In this document: one piece after another, positions 38,394 through 46,551 of the stretch | Numbering within the stretch: position 1 is the stretch's first letter | Layout: the number at the start of each line of letters is the position of its first letter | Source: an uncultured Draconibacterium sp. | GTDB lineage: Bacteria > Bacteroidota > Bacteroidia > Bacteroidales > Prolixibacteraceae | NCBI RefSeq assembly: GCF_963677575.1 | Contig: NZ_OY782038.1 | Coordinates: forward strand, 1,426,001-1,490,000 | DNA length: 64,000 nucleotides | Reading direction: 5' to 3' | Notes under the pieces: model-generated | The model's database searches: none | Seen by the model: the letters and a program-made list of their open reading frames with translations, nothing else | What the model was told of the DNA's origin: nothing | Translations under genes and position numbers: made by a program

Positions 38394-38731
38394 TTATTAT
38401 TGGTTTTAGTAATTATTACTATTATAATGACGCAAAACGGCTGTAAACGGACTACGAAAAACTGTATAAATTTTAAGGTCGCAACGAAATTACAAATATT
38501 CGATAGTTGGAGCTGATAGTTTTTCAGCAAAAAGGATCACAAATTCAACTGAAACCATTTTTTGTATGATAAAAGCGAGTAATAATTTAAAGGATCGAAA
38601 TCTGTAATCGCTAAAAATCGCCATACGTAAACTTTCCCAATCCGTCGGTAAAATCACCCCGTTCTTCTATTTTATTCTTTTAAGCAATTCATCTCCAGTA
38701 GCTTTATTCCCGGAAATTATAATGAAAAGCT
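38394..38731. other. Divergent intergenic region, no feature recognised
   Basis: These 338 bp separate the minus-strand GH51 gene from the plus-strand efflux operon and must hold both promoters. I found no exact TAnnTTTG box on either strand and no strong hairpin. A six-codon frame (38722-38739) overlaps the tolC-like start, probably by chance. Confidence 0.5.
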
Positions 38732-40066
38732 ATGAATAGAATAAAAACAATCTTCTTCGTAATTGCAGCAAGTCTTCCGACTTTATTGTTTGCACAAAAC
38801 GATACAGCAAATAAGACCTGGAGCCTTAACGATTGTATCGATTACGCATTAACGCAAAACGTTTCGGTGCGCCAGAGCATTTTGGCCAATGCGTCGAACG
38901 AACTCAACAAAAATCAAGCAGAAAACAACAAACTTCCATCGTTAAGTGCTTCTGCTCGCCAGAATTTTAGCTGGTCGAAATCGGAAGATCTGCTTACCGG
39001 CGATTCTGATTTTTCAGGCAACAACAACACCAGTTACGGTTTAAATTCAAGCATTACCATTTACAATGCAAAACGTTTGAATAACCTGATTAAACAGGCC
39101 GAGCTGGATATGCAAAGTGGACTTTACGATTCGGAAACCATTAAAGAATCTATTACACTAAGCATTTTAAATGCCTTTTTGCAGGTTGTATTTTTAGAAG
39201 AGAATGTAAAAAATGCACAAAACCAGTTGGATGCCACTACCGAGCAACTCAACTTATCAGAAGCTCGGTTACAGTCCGGCATTATTTCGCGTTCCGATTA
39301 TCTGCAGGTAAAATCGCAACTGGCAAACGAAAAACTGAGTTTAGCCAATGCACAGAGCAATTTTGCCATCTCAAAAGTTAGCCTGATGCAATTAATGGAA
39401 TTACCTGTTGACGAAAACTTTGAAGTGCTTCGTCCTAACCTGAAGGAGCTGGCAAATGAAAATCTTACTCCGGTTGCCTCAGAAGTTTATGCTACAGCAC
39501 TGGCCATTAAACCACAAATTAAAAGTGCCGAGTACCAAAAAGAAAGTGCCGCACTGAATGAAAAAATCGCTGCTGCCGGTTTTTACCCAACCATCAGTGC
39601 CGATGCAGGTTTGTCAACCGGATATTCGAGCTATAATACATCGAATTATTTCGGACAATTGGGAGATCAGTTTACACCATCTGTTGGTGTTTCGGTATCG
39701 ATTCCGATTTTTCAGAAGAAGCAGATTAAAACAAGTGTAGCACAAGCAAAAATTGGTTACAGCAATGCAGAATTGCAGGAAATTGATACCAAAAACCAAT
39801 TACGTAAAGAGGTTGAACAAGCTTGTGTAGATGTTCTGTCGGCACAAATCGAATTTGAAGCCAATCAGGAAAGCTATTCTTCTTTCGAGGAATCGTACCA
39901 ACTGGCGCAGGAAAAATTCAATAACGGACTGATCAATTCGGTTGATTTCCTTTTCGAGCGAAACAACCTGATCACCGCAGAAAGTCAGCTGTTGCAATCA
40001 AAATTCAACCTGATATTCAGCTATAAGATACTTGATTTCTATCAGGGCAACCCAATCACTTTATAA
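38732..40066 (+). CDS. TolC-like outer-membrane efflux protein
   Basis: A 444-residue outer-membrane factor with signal peptide (MNRIKTIFFVIAASLPTLLFAQ). It shows the OEP-family repeat architecture: SLNDCIDYALTQNVSVRQS at the start of repeat 1 and long alpha-helical hairpins (EENVKNAQNQLDATTEQLNL, ARLQSGIISRSDYLQVKSQL). A second repeat has AEYQKESAALNEKIAAAGFY and EKFNNGLINSVDFLFERNNL. It forms the outer-membrane exit duct for the adaptor and MacB-like pump encoded downstream. First gene of a four-gene efflux operon; the adaptor start lies 25 bp after its stop. Confidence 0.93.
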   Translation: MNRIKTIFFVIAASLPTLLFAQNDTANKTWSLNDCIDYALTQNVSVRQSILANASNELNKNQAENNKLPSLSASARQNFSWSKSEDLLTGDSDFSGNNNTSYGLNSSITIYNAKRLNNLIKQAELDMQSGLYDSETIKESITLSILNAFLQVVFLEENVKNAQNQLDATTEQLNLSEARLQSGIISRSDYLQVKSQLANEKLSLANAQSNFAISKVSLMQLMELPVDENFEVLRPNLKELANENLTPVASEVYATALAIKPQIKSAEYQKESAALNEKIAAAGFYPTISADAGLSTGYSSYNTSNYFGQLGDQFTPSVGVSVSIPIFQKKQIKTSVAQAKIGYSNAELQEIDTKNQLRKEVEQACVDVLSAQIEFEANQESYSSFEESYQLAQEKFNNGLINSVDFLFERNNLITAESQLLQSKFNLIFSYKILDFYQGNPITL

Positions 40067-40091
40067 ACTAAAACAATTAAAACGAAATATC

Positions 40092-41318
40092 ATGAAGAAA
40101 AAAACAATTATCATTATCGCATTACTGCTTGTCGTTCTGGTATCGGCAGCATTAATTTTAAAGCCTAGCAAAGTTGACGTTAGTCAGATCGATATTCAAA
40201 CAGCAAAAGCAGGAAAAGGAAACATCAGTACTATTGTGGAATCAACCGGGACTTTAGAGGCAATCACCACCGTTGAAGTGGGTACTCAGGTTTCGGGAAT
40301 TGTTGAGGAACTTTTTGTTGACTACAATTCATATGTAAAAAAAGGCCAGTTGTTGGCAAAAATCGACACTACAAACCTGGCTGCTCAATTGGAGCAAAGT
40401 CAGGCAACGTTAGACAACGCTAAAGCGGAACTCGATTACCAGCAGGCTACCTACAACCGTATGGCGCCGTTGAACGATAAACAATTGATCTCGCAAACTG
40501 ATTTCGACCAGTTGGTTTACAATTTAAACAAAGCAAAAGCCAGTTACAACAACGCCATGGCGCAACACAAACGCAACCAGATTAACCTGGATTATGCCTT
40601 GATCTACTCACCTATCGATGGAGTTGTTTTGAATAAAGAAGTGGAGGAAGGACAGACGGTTGCAGCCAGTTTTAACACGCCTACCCTTTTCACCATTGCC
40701 AACGACCTCACCCAAATGCAGGTTGAAGCCGACATCGACGAAGCCGATATAGGTCATATAAAAGAAGGACAACGGGTTGAATTTACGGTTGACGCTTATC
40801 CCGAAACCGTATTTGAAGGGAAGGTTACTCAATTGCGCTGGGAGCCAACAGTTACCAACAATGTGGTAACCTACACCATTATTGTAGATGCACCAAACCC
40901 GGATTACAAACTGATGCCGGGAATGACAGCAACTATCCAGGTTTACGTGTTGGAGAAAAACGACATCCTGGTGGTACCGAGCAAAGCACTTCGTTTTAAT
41001 CCCGACCAAAAATTACTGATGAGCGACATAAGTCAGCAATCCAAACCGGAAATGCCGAAAGGACAAACTCCTCCTGAAATGGGAAGTATGCCTGAACAAG
41101 CACCAAACGATGCAACTGTGGTTTGGGTAAAAGAAGGAACTAATATTCATCCTGTTCCGGTTAAAATAGGGATGAACGACGACATTAACGCAGAAATTCT
41201 CTCGGGAATAAAAAGCGGACAAGAAGTTCTGTTAAGCATGGAGCAAAAAGGAGCAAACGAATCGGCAGCCAGAGCAGGTGGAAATCCATTTATGCCAGGC
41301 CCTCCGGGAAGAAGATAG
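40092..41318 (+). CDS. MacA/HlyD-type periplasmic adaptor
   Basis: A membrane-fusion protein of 408 residues from the ATG at 40092, which opens with a membrane anchor (KKKTIIIIALLLVVLVSAAL). The upstream in-frame extension overlaps tolC and lacks support. Biotinyl-lipoyl-like halves (VEVGTQVSGIVEELFVDYNS, YSPIDGVVLNKEVEEGQTV) flank an alpha-helical hairpin (LEQSQATLDNAKAELDYQQA). The beta-barrel domain (DIDEADIGHIKEGQRVEFTV) follows. The C-terminus is Pro/Met/Gln-rich, ending NPFMPGPPGRR. It bridges the MacB-like permease and the TolC-like duct, probably exporting a peptide, antibiotic or lipid-like compound; the substrate is unknown. Confidence 0.93.
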   Translation: MKKKTIIIIALLLVVLVSAALILKPSKVDVSQIDIQTAKAGKGNISTIVESTGTLEAITTVEVGTQVSGIVEELFVDYNSYVKKGQLLAKIDTTNLAAQLEQSQATLDNAKAELDYQQATYNRMAPLNDKQLISQTDFDQLVYNLNKAKASYNNAMAQHKRNQINLDYALIYSPIDGVVLNKEVEEGQTVAASFNTPTLFTIANDLTQMQVEADIDEADIGHIKEGQRVEFTVDAYPETVFEGKVTQLRWEPTVTNNVVTYTIIVDAPNPDYKLMPGMTATIQVYVLEKNDILVVPSKALRFNPDQKLLMSDISQQSKPEMPKGQTPPEMGSMPEQAPNDATVVWVKEGTNIHPVPVKIGMNDDINAEILSGIKSGQEVLLSMEQKGANESAARAGGNPFMPGPPGRR

Positions 41319-41339
41319 TATTCCAGGGAAAAAGGCAAA

Positions 41340-41416
41340 AGTTTAAAGGTAAAAGTTACTGTCATCTCGACGAGGAGCACGAATCGAGCATCCAGTATCA
41401 AGAATCCAGAATACAG
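41340..41416. repeat. Intergenic repeat-like segment between adaptor and ATPase genes
   Basis: The 116-bp gap inside the operon contains GTCATCTCGACGAGGAGCACG, a GTCAT..CGA.GAGGAGC segment typical of dispersed Bacteroidota repeats, with the inverted pair CTCGA/TCGAG. It is followed by degenerate direct repeats ATCCAGTATCAAGAATCCAG and ATACAGTATC. It separates genes that are usually closely packed and probably represents inserted repeat debris. Confidence 0.4.
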
Positions 41417-41434
41417 TATCTAAAAAAAGAAAAA

Positions 41435-42187
41435 ATGAGTAAAGCAATTATAAAAGTATCAGAACTGCGAAAAGACTATCATGTAGGTGAAATGACCGTA
41501 CATGCGCTTCGCGGGGTTGATATGGAAATTTACGAAGGAGACTTTGCCGCAATTATGGGAACCAGCGGATCGGGAAAATCCACCATGCTGAATATCCTTG
41601 GCTGTCTCGATAAACCAACTCAAGGCGAATACCAGTTAGATGGTGTGAACATGGGAACCATGAATAAGAACCAGTTGGCAGGACTGCGAAACAACAAACT
41701 GGGATTTATTTTCCAATCGTACAACCTGCTGCCCCGCACAACAGCGTTGGAAAATGTGGAATTGCCACTTTTTTATAATTCAAAAGTAAAAACAAAAGAA
41801 AGAAAAGAACGTGCTATGCACGCGTTGGAACAGGTAGGTTTGGCCGACCGGATAGATCACATGCCCAACCAGTTATCAGGCGGACAACAGCAACGTGTGG
41901 CCATTGCCCGCTCGCTGGTGAACGATCCCGTGGTTATCCTTGCCGACGAGGCAACCGGAAACCTCGACACCCGCACTTCTTACGAAATTATGGAACTCTT
42001 CCAGCGCCTGAACGACAACGGGAAAACCATTGTATTTGTAACGCACGAACCGGACATTGCCCGTTTTATGAAACGCAACATCGTTTTCCGCGACGGCAGG
42101 ATACAAAAAGAATCGGCAGTGACCGATCGTTTTAATGCGACAAAGTTGATTGAAGCACTTCCGGTAGATGAAGATTATGAATCTTAA
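41435..42187 (+). CDS. MacB/LolD-type ABC transporter ATPase
   Basis: A 250-residue nucleotide-binding protein. Walker A is GTSGSGKST (residues 42-50), the Q-loop lies in GFIFQSYNLLPRTTALENVE, the signature motif is LSGGQQQRVAIARSL, Walker B is VVILADEATGNLD and the switch His is in IVFVTHEPDIA. Length and motifs match the MacB/LolD/FtsE branch. It powers the FtsX-like permease encoded 12 bp downstream, working as a mechanotransmission-type pump with the adaptor and TolC-like protein. Confidence 0.95.
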   Translation: MSKAIIKVSELRKDYHVGEMTVHALRGVDMEIYEGDFAAIMGTSGSGKSTMLNILGCLDKPTQGEYQLDGVNMGTMNKNQLAGLRNNKLGFIFQSYNLLPRTTALENVELPLFYNSKVKTKERKERAMHALEQVGLADRIDHMPNQLSGGQQQRVAIARSLVNDPVVILADEATGNLDTRTSYEIMELFQRLNDNGKTIVFVTHEPDIARFMKRNIVFRDGRIQKESAVTDRFNATKLIEALPVDEDYES

Positions 42188-42199
42188 AAGCAGCGAAAA

Positions 42200-43420
42200 A
42201 TGAACTATGCAAATCTCACAAAAATAGCAACCACTGCCCTGAAACGGAACAAGTTCAGAGCAATACTTACAATGCTTGGTATTATTATCGGTGTTGGTTC
42301 TGTTATCGCGATGCTTTCTATCGGCGAATCATCGAAGCAGAGTATCCGCGAAGAAATGTCGGACATGGGAACCAATATGATTTTTGTAATGCCCGGCCAG
42401 CAACGTCGTGGTGGAGTTATGATGGGTAACTCAAATACCAAAACGCTGACATTAAAAGATATTGAAGCACTACGAAAAGAAGCAAAAAATATTACAGAAG
42501 TATCGCCACAAGTGAGCACCAGCGGACAGGCGGTTAACGGCAATAACAACTGGCCAACAACAATTTACGGAGTTGACGTTTCGTACCTCGACATCCGAAA
42601 ATATGAACTGGAAGACGGACGGGTTTTTACCGACAAGGAAATAAAGTCGCTGGCAAAAGTCTGTATTGTCGGACAAACGGTTGTGGAGAATGTTTTTAAC
42701 GACAATGTTGATCCGATCGGGCAAACCATTCGTTTTGGAGGCATTCCGCTAAAAGTAATTGGTGTGCTGAAAGAGAAAGGCGAAAACGGCATGGGAATGG
42801 ACCAGGATGATATGATCCTTGCACCGTACACATCCGTTCAGCGACGCATGTTGGCAATTACACACATTCAATCGATTTATGCATCGGCGGTGAGCGAAGA
42901 ACAGTCGGATGCAGCCATCGCAGAAATTGAAACGATTTTACGCCGGCAGCACAAATTAAAAGACGGCGACGACGATGATTTCCAAGTGCGTTCGCAAGCC
43001 GAGATGGTAGAAATGGTTTCATCGGTTACAGACATGCTAACCTTGCTTTTAGGAGCTGTTGCAGGAATTTCTCTATTGGTTGGCGGTATCGGAATTATGA
43101 ATATCATGTTTGTTTCGGTAACTGAGCGGACCAAAGAAATAGGGCTGCGCATGTCGGTTGGCGGACGAGGATTTGATATTATGATGCAATTCCTGATTGA
43201 AGCTGTAATGCTAAGTATTTTGGGTGGAATTATTGGAATAATTTTCGGAACGGGACTGTCGTACCTGGCATCCTTTGCATTAGACATGCCTTTTGTTGTA
43301 GATACCCAGGCAGTAGGATTATCCTTCCTTGTATGTAGTGTTATCGGCATATTTTTCGGCTGGTACCCTGCCCGAAAAGCAGCCAATCTCGATCCAATTG
43401 ATGCAGTACGACACGAATAA
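42200..43420 (+). CDS. MacB-type FtsX-like ABC permease
   Basis: A 406-residue permease with the MacB plan. One N-terminal transmembrane helix (FRAILTMLGIIIGVGSVIAM) is followed by a large periplasmic MacB_PCD domain (about 45-265; SIREEMSDMGTNMIFVMPGQ, VDPIGQTIRFGGIPLKVIGV) and three C-terminal helices with the FtsX motif GIMNIMFVSVTERTKEIGLR. It ends PARKAANLDPIDAVRHE, the family's typical tail. The ATPase is a separate gene here rather than fused as in E. coli MacB. Last gene of the efflux operon; a strong terminator follows. Confidence 0.95.
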   Translation: MNYANLTKIATTALKRNKFRAILTMLGIIIGVGSVIAMLSIGESSKQSIREEMSDMGTNMIFVMPGQQRRGGVMMGNSNTKTLTLKDIEALRKEAKNITEVSPQVSTSGQAVNGNNNWPTTIYGVDVSYLDIRKYELEDGRVFTDKEIKSLAKVCIVGQTVVENVFNDNVDPIGQTIRFGGIPLKVIGVLKEKGENGMGMDQDDMILAPYTSVQRRMLAITHIQSIYASAVSEEQSDAAIAEIETILRRQHKLKDGDDDDFQVRSQAEMVEMVSSVTDMLTLLLGAVAGISLLVGGIGIMNIMFVSVTERTKEIGLRMSVGGRGFDIMMQFLIEAVMLSILGGIIGIIFGTGLSYLASFALDMPFVVDTQAVGLSFLVCSVIGIFFGWYPARKAANLDPIDAVRHE

Positions 43421-43424
43421 ACAT

Positions 43425-43464
43425 AAAACCAAAATTCACAAACTATTAGTGAATTTTGGTTTTT
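43425..43464 (+). terminator. Terminator of the efflux operon
   Basis: AAAACCAAAATTCAC and GTGAATTTTGGTTTT pair over 15 bp with a 9-nt loop, followed by TTAATTTT, five bases after the permease stop codon. Confidence 0.85.
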
Positions 43465-43596
43465 AATTTTAATACCGATGAAACAACAAAATGTCGCAAA
43501 ATTTCACTTCGTTCCTTTACCCCTTTGTTGTAATATCGGCATTAATCATTGTAAATATAAAATTTGCTTTTGCGGCATTTTATATAACAAATGATT

Positions 43597-43604
43597 TAAC
43601 TTTG
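43597..43604 (+). promoter_or_regulatory. -7 box for the LytS-like kinase gene
   Basis: TAACTTTG matches TAnnTTTG exactly, 16 bp before the start codon. The nearest upstream TTG (43570-43572) is 24 bp away, a little far for the -33 element, so the transcript leader would be very short. Confidence 0.45.
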
Positions 43605-43620
43605 TTAAAAACCACTAAGA

Positions 43621-44706
43621 ATGAACAAACTTCGGGCAAAACGACACAGACTCCCAATATTAATGCACCTGTTGGTATGGCTGGTCTTAATCATTTTACC
43701 ACAAATTATAATTAGCCGTTACTCAGGAAATAACAATTTTATTGCCTGGGGTTTTTATGTGAATGCCTTTATAATTGGCGTTATTTTTTACATCAATTAC
43801 TTCTGGCTGGTTCCAAAGTTCTATTTGAACAATAAAAAAGCATTGTTCTTTCTTTTGGCTGCCTTAGTAGTTATCTGTTTCTATTTTGTTCTTGATTACT
43901 CTAACCAGATTTTCCATAGTCCGGAACGCGGAAGAAGAGTTGCAGAAGAAATCGAGCAAGAAACACGCGAACCACGATTTCGGCGTCCTCCTTTTAAACT
44001 GATGCAAATTTATGGTTACACTTTGCTTTCCATCGTAATTATCGGTTTTTCAATTGGCTTGAGGGCCATTGAACAATACACAGCCAGCGAAAAACGCCAG
44101 AAAGAACTGGAAAAGGAAAAGCTGAACTCGGAACTTGCTTTTCTGAAAAACCAGGTGAGCCCACATTTCTTTTTTAATACGCTGAACAATATTTATTCGA
44201 TGGTAGCCATTAATACCGACGATGCACAGGGCGCCATACTGAAGCTATCGAAATTAATGCGCTACCTTTTGTATGAATCGGAACATGGTGAAACCAGCCT
44301 GTCGGACGAAATTGAATTTATGCGCAACTACATTGATTTAATGCAACTGCGCGTTTCGCAAAAAGTAGATATTCAAATCAATCTGCCTAAACTCATCAAC
44401 GACATAAAAATTCCACCGCTGTTGTTTATTCCTTTTATTGAAAATGCGTTTAAACACGGCATTAGCTACCGCGATAAATCGTTTATAAAAGTTGATATGA
44501 CAGCCGCCGAAAACAAGGTTTATTTCACCTGCGAAAACAGTGTGGCAAAAGAAAAAGCCGAAAAGCGGGATGAAAATCATTCAGGAATCGGGCTGGAAAA
44601 TGTGAAAAAAAGACTCAACTTGTTGTTTGCAGGAAGATACGATTTAAACATCGATTCTTCAGCAGATGTGTTTAGTGTAAAACTTGAAATTGATACAACT
44701 AAATGA
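43621..44706 (+). CDS. LytS-family sensor histidine kinase
   Basis: A 361-residue membrane kinase. Four hydrophobic helices lie in the first 140 residues (MHLLVWLVLIILPQIII; FYVNAFIIGVIFYINYFWLV; ALFFLLAALVVICFYFVL; YTLLSIVIIGFSIGLRAI). A short coiled coil follows (TASEKRQKELEKEKLNSELA) and then the His_kinase domain with FLKNQVSPHFFFNTLNNIYS holding the phospho-His. The ATPase part has PPLLFIPFIENAFKHGISY and GIGLENVKKRL. Its stop overlaps the start of the LytTR regulator gene by 4 bp, so the two form a cognate pair. It lies just downstream of the MacAB-TolC operon and may respond to envelope stress or the pump substrate (inference). Confidence 0.93.
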   Translation: MNKLRAKRHRLPILMHLLVWLVLIILPQIIISRYSGNNNFIAWGFYVNAFIIGVIFYINYFWLVPKFYLNNKKALFFLLAALVVICFYFVLDYSNQIFHSPERGRRVAEEIEQETREPRFRRPPFKLMQIYGYTLLSIVIIGFSIGLRAIEQYTASEKRQKELEKEKLNSELAFLKNQVSPHFFFNTLNNIYSMVAINTDDAQGAILKLSKLMRYLLYESEHGETSLSDEIEFMRNYIDLMQLRVSQKVDIQINLPKLINDIKIPPLLFIPFIENAFKHGISYRDKSFIKVDMTAAENKVYFTCENSVAKEKAEKRDENHSGIGLENVKKRLNLLFAGRYDLNIDSSADVFSVKLEIDTTK

Positions 44707-45422
44707 TCCGAACCATTGCCATCGACGACGAACCTCTTGCACTTCAGCTGGTAACTTCTTATGTGGAAAAAACACCAATACTGGAATTAAAAGGTGCTTT
44801 TGACAATCCGATCGATGCCATGGAATTTCTGGACCAGAATGAGGTAGATCTTATTTTTCTGGATATTGAAATGCCCGACTTAAACGGGCTGGAATTTACC
44901 CGCATTCTGACTAACAAACCCAAGATTATTTTTACAACAGCCTACGAAAAATATGCCTTGCAGGGCTTTAAACTCGATGCAATAGATTACCTGTTAAAAC
45001 CATTCAGCTACGAAGAGTTTTACAAAGCGGCCGAAAAAGCAAAAAAACAAATCGGTTACGAACGCGCCGATAAAAAAGGAGATGAAGTTGATTCGAATAA
45101 CGAGTTTCTATTCCTGAAATCGGAATATAAAATCCGCCGTATCAACTTTAACGACATTATTTATATTGAAGGATTAAAAGATTACGTGAAAGTTTTTCTG
45201 AAAGACGAACCGAAACCGATAATGTCGTTAAGTTCGTTGAAAGCATTGGAAGCCAAACTTCCCGAGGCGAAATTTATGCGTGTTCATCGTTCATTTATTG
45301 TAAACCTCGAAAAAATTGATACCATTGAACGCAGCCGGATTGTTTTTGGTAAGGTTTATATTCCGGTAAGCGAGCAGTATAAAGAAGCTTTTAACAATTT
45401 TGTAAAAAATAACTTTTTGTAA
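44703..45422 (+). CDS. LytTR-type response regulator
   Basis: A 239-residue regulator. The receiver (1-120) has acidic residues IAIDDEP, phospho-acceptor Asp in LIFLDIEMPDLNGLEF, Thr in IIFTTAYEKYA and Lys in DYLLKPFSYEEF. The C-terminal LytTR DNA-binding domain (about 135-235) has FLKSEYKIRRINFNDIIYIE, KDYVKVFLKDEPKPIM and FMRVHRSFIVNLEKI. Overlapping with the LytS-like kinase gene, it should receive phosphate from it. Targets probably include the neighbouring efflux operon; this is inferred from position only. Confidence 0.95.
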   Translation: MIRTIAIDDEPLALQLVTSYVEKTPILELKGAFDNPIDAMEFLDQNEVDLIFLDIEMPDLNGLEFTRILTNKPKIIFTTAYEKYALQGFKLDAIDYLLKPFSYEEFYKAAEKAKKQIGYERADKKGDEVDSNNEFLFLKSEYKIRRINFNDIIYIEGLKDYVKVFLKDEPKPIMSLSSLKALEAKLPEAKFMRVHRSFIVNLEKIDTIERSRIVFGKVYIPVSEQYKEAFNNFVKNNFL

Positions 45423-45428
45423 CAGGGA

Positions 45429-45454
45429 CAGGTGGTTTTTAACCGCCTGTTTTT
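45429..45454 (+). terminator. Terminator after the LytTR gene
   Basis: CAGGTGGTT and AACCGCCTG form a 9-bp stem (one G-T pair) with a 3-nt loop followed by TTTTT, six bases after the stop codon. Confidence 0.85.
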
Positions 45455-45461
45455 CCTGCGG

Positions 45462-45612
45462 TTAATCCGCATTACTCATCACAAATAGCAAAATAGTTTA
45501 ATGCGACGAAGTTTCGTACCCATTTTTGACACTCAAAAATGGACTCAACTAAGTCGGGATTAACCCGGAGAAACATGACTATTGCTAAAATCAAATGAAT
45601 TATCCGGGTTAA
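45462..45612. mobile_element. 151-bp MITE-like element, copy 1
   Basis: Identical to 56567-56717 except for one base (ATTAC versus ATTAT near the left end), in the same orientation. Both ends are TTAA. Reading inward, the ends are TCCGCATTACTCAT and CCCGGATAATTCAT, imperfect terminal inverted repeats. Inside are a perfect hairpin (CCATTTTTGA/TCAAAAATGG), a short palindrome ACGAAGTTTCGT and an internal inverted copy of the right end (TTAACCCGG). No coding capacity. Flanking bases CCTGCGG and AAACCGCAGG rejoin into a perfect hairpin if the element and one TTAA are removed, strong evidence for insertion with TTAA duplication. Confidence 0.85.
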
Positions 45613-45631
45613 AAACCGCAGGTCCCGAGCT

Positions 45632-45958
45632 TTATTCAGGAATATAAATAATTTCGCCGTTTTCCAACTGGTAAGCCACACCTACTCTTTTCCCTTTATT
45701 GCCTTCGCTTTGCGTTTCGTCTGAAGCCTTATAAGTTTCTATTTTTTCACCTTTTTTAGTGATGATTTCCATTTGCTCCGATCCCGGATTTTTTACCATC
45801 GTAAAATCTTCTTTCGAAAACATTTCGGTCATTTTATAGCGGGCAACCAAAGCTACCATTAATGCCAGTGCAAAAACCATAGCTACATCAAACAGGTTCG
45901 CAACTGTTGCCATCGGATCAATATCCTCGTCGTGTAAAAACCGTCTGCCCCTTTTCAT
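45632..45958 (-). CDS. hmuV: HmuV-like DUF2149 membrane protein
   Basis: A 108-residue protein with one transmembrane helix (about 20-40; NLFDVAMVFALALMVALVAR) after a short basic and acidic N-terminus (RGRRFLHDEDIDPMATVAN), ending in a soluble part (GVAYQLENGEIIYIPE). This is the DUF2149 pattern, an ExbD-like subunit found beside MotA/TolQ/ExbB and CobN-like genes. In Porphyromonas gingivalis hmuYRSTUV the last gene encodes this type. It overlaps hmuU by 4 bp. It likely works with HmuU as a proton-driven membrane energiser for HmuS (inference). The MITE-like copy 1 lies 20 bp after its stop. Confidence 0.85.
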   Translation of the reverse strand: MKRGRRFLHDEDIDPMATVANLFDVAMVFALALMVALVARYKMTEMFSKEDFTMVKNPGSEQMEIITKKGEKIETYKASDETQSEGNKGKRVGVAYQLENGEIIYIPE

Positions 45959-46551
45959 TCCTGGTTCTGTTTTAATAACTCAATTACAAACTCAAGGTTA
46001 TTCAAATCGGTGGCATACCAACGTCTTTTTATTTGTAGAATAATAAAACCAACGGCGCCAATTAATAAGCCAATTACCGTGGTTGCAAAAGCCACCTGCA
46101 TGTTGCTGGCCATGGAGGCAATATCGCCCGATGCCAGCCCTACCAAAGCCGGTCCCATTGGAATTAATGTTCCCATTAATCCAAGAATAGGCCCGAGCTT
46201 TGCCAGTGTCTGACTTCCTGCCAGATCTTTCTGACAAACAATCTCAAAATCGTTTAAAAGCTTATCGTAATGAGTTGCTGTTGGCGCAACTTCTATGGCC
46301 TTTTTCAAATAAACGGACATCAATAATTTTGCTGATAAAGAAATGTTTACGAGCTCTTCTTTTACATTCGTGCTATCCATTTTATCAAACCTTGGGATCA
46401 ACAATCTATTGAATTTCAATTTATTAATATAAGTTCCATAAAAAGTACCGATTAATAGTAAAGCACGAACAAACAGGATTAGCAGCAACACGATTACCGG
46501 CACCAATAACCCGGTTGAAATCCAATACAGTATTTTTGTAATCTCTTCCAT
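45955..46551 (-). CDS. hmuU: HmuU-like MotA/TolQ/ExbB proton-channel protein
   Basis: A 198-residue inner-membrane protein. An N-terminal helix (WISTGLLVPVIVLLLILFVR), a cytoplasmic segment, then two helices with the family signature (LAKLGPILGLMGTLIPMGPA, and MQVAFATTVIGLLIGAVGFI). This is the MotA/TolQ/ExbB fold used to convert proton flow into work. It overlaps hmuT by 1 bp and hmuV by 4 bp, so translation is coupled. In this operon it is expected to energise heme processing or transport by HmuS with HmuV. Confidence 0.92.
   Translation of the reverse strand: MEEITKILYWISTGLLVPVIVLLLILFVRALLLIGTFYGTYINKLKFNRLLIPRFDKMDSTNVKEELVNISLSAKLLMSVYLKKAIEVAPTATHYDKLLNDFEIVCQKDLAGSQTLAKLGPILGLMGTLIPMGPALVGLASGDIASMASNMQVAFATTVIGLLIGAVGFIILQIKRRWYATDLNNLEFVIELLKQNQE

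Noticed and set aside
38722..38739. Six-codon upstream frame overlapping the tolC-like start
   Set aside because: Too short and without conserved content; likely chance.
41340..41416. CRISPR-like short repeats
   Set aside because: The repeats are degenerate, unevenly spaced and only two or three in number; no cas genes nearby.
42877..43386. 169-codon minus-strand frame in the permease gene
   Set aside because: Antisense to the MacB-type permease, whose motifs are unambiguous.
43491..43715. 74-codon frame upstream of the LytS-like kinase
   Set aside because: It overlaps the kinase start in another frame and spans the likely promoter (TAACTTTG at 43597-43604).
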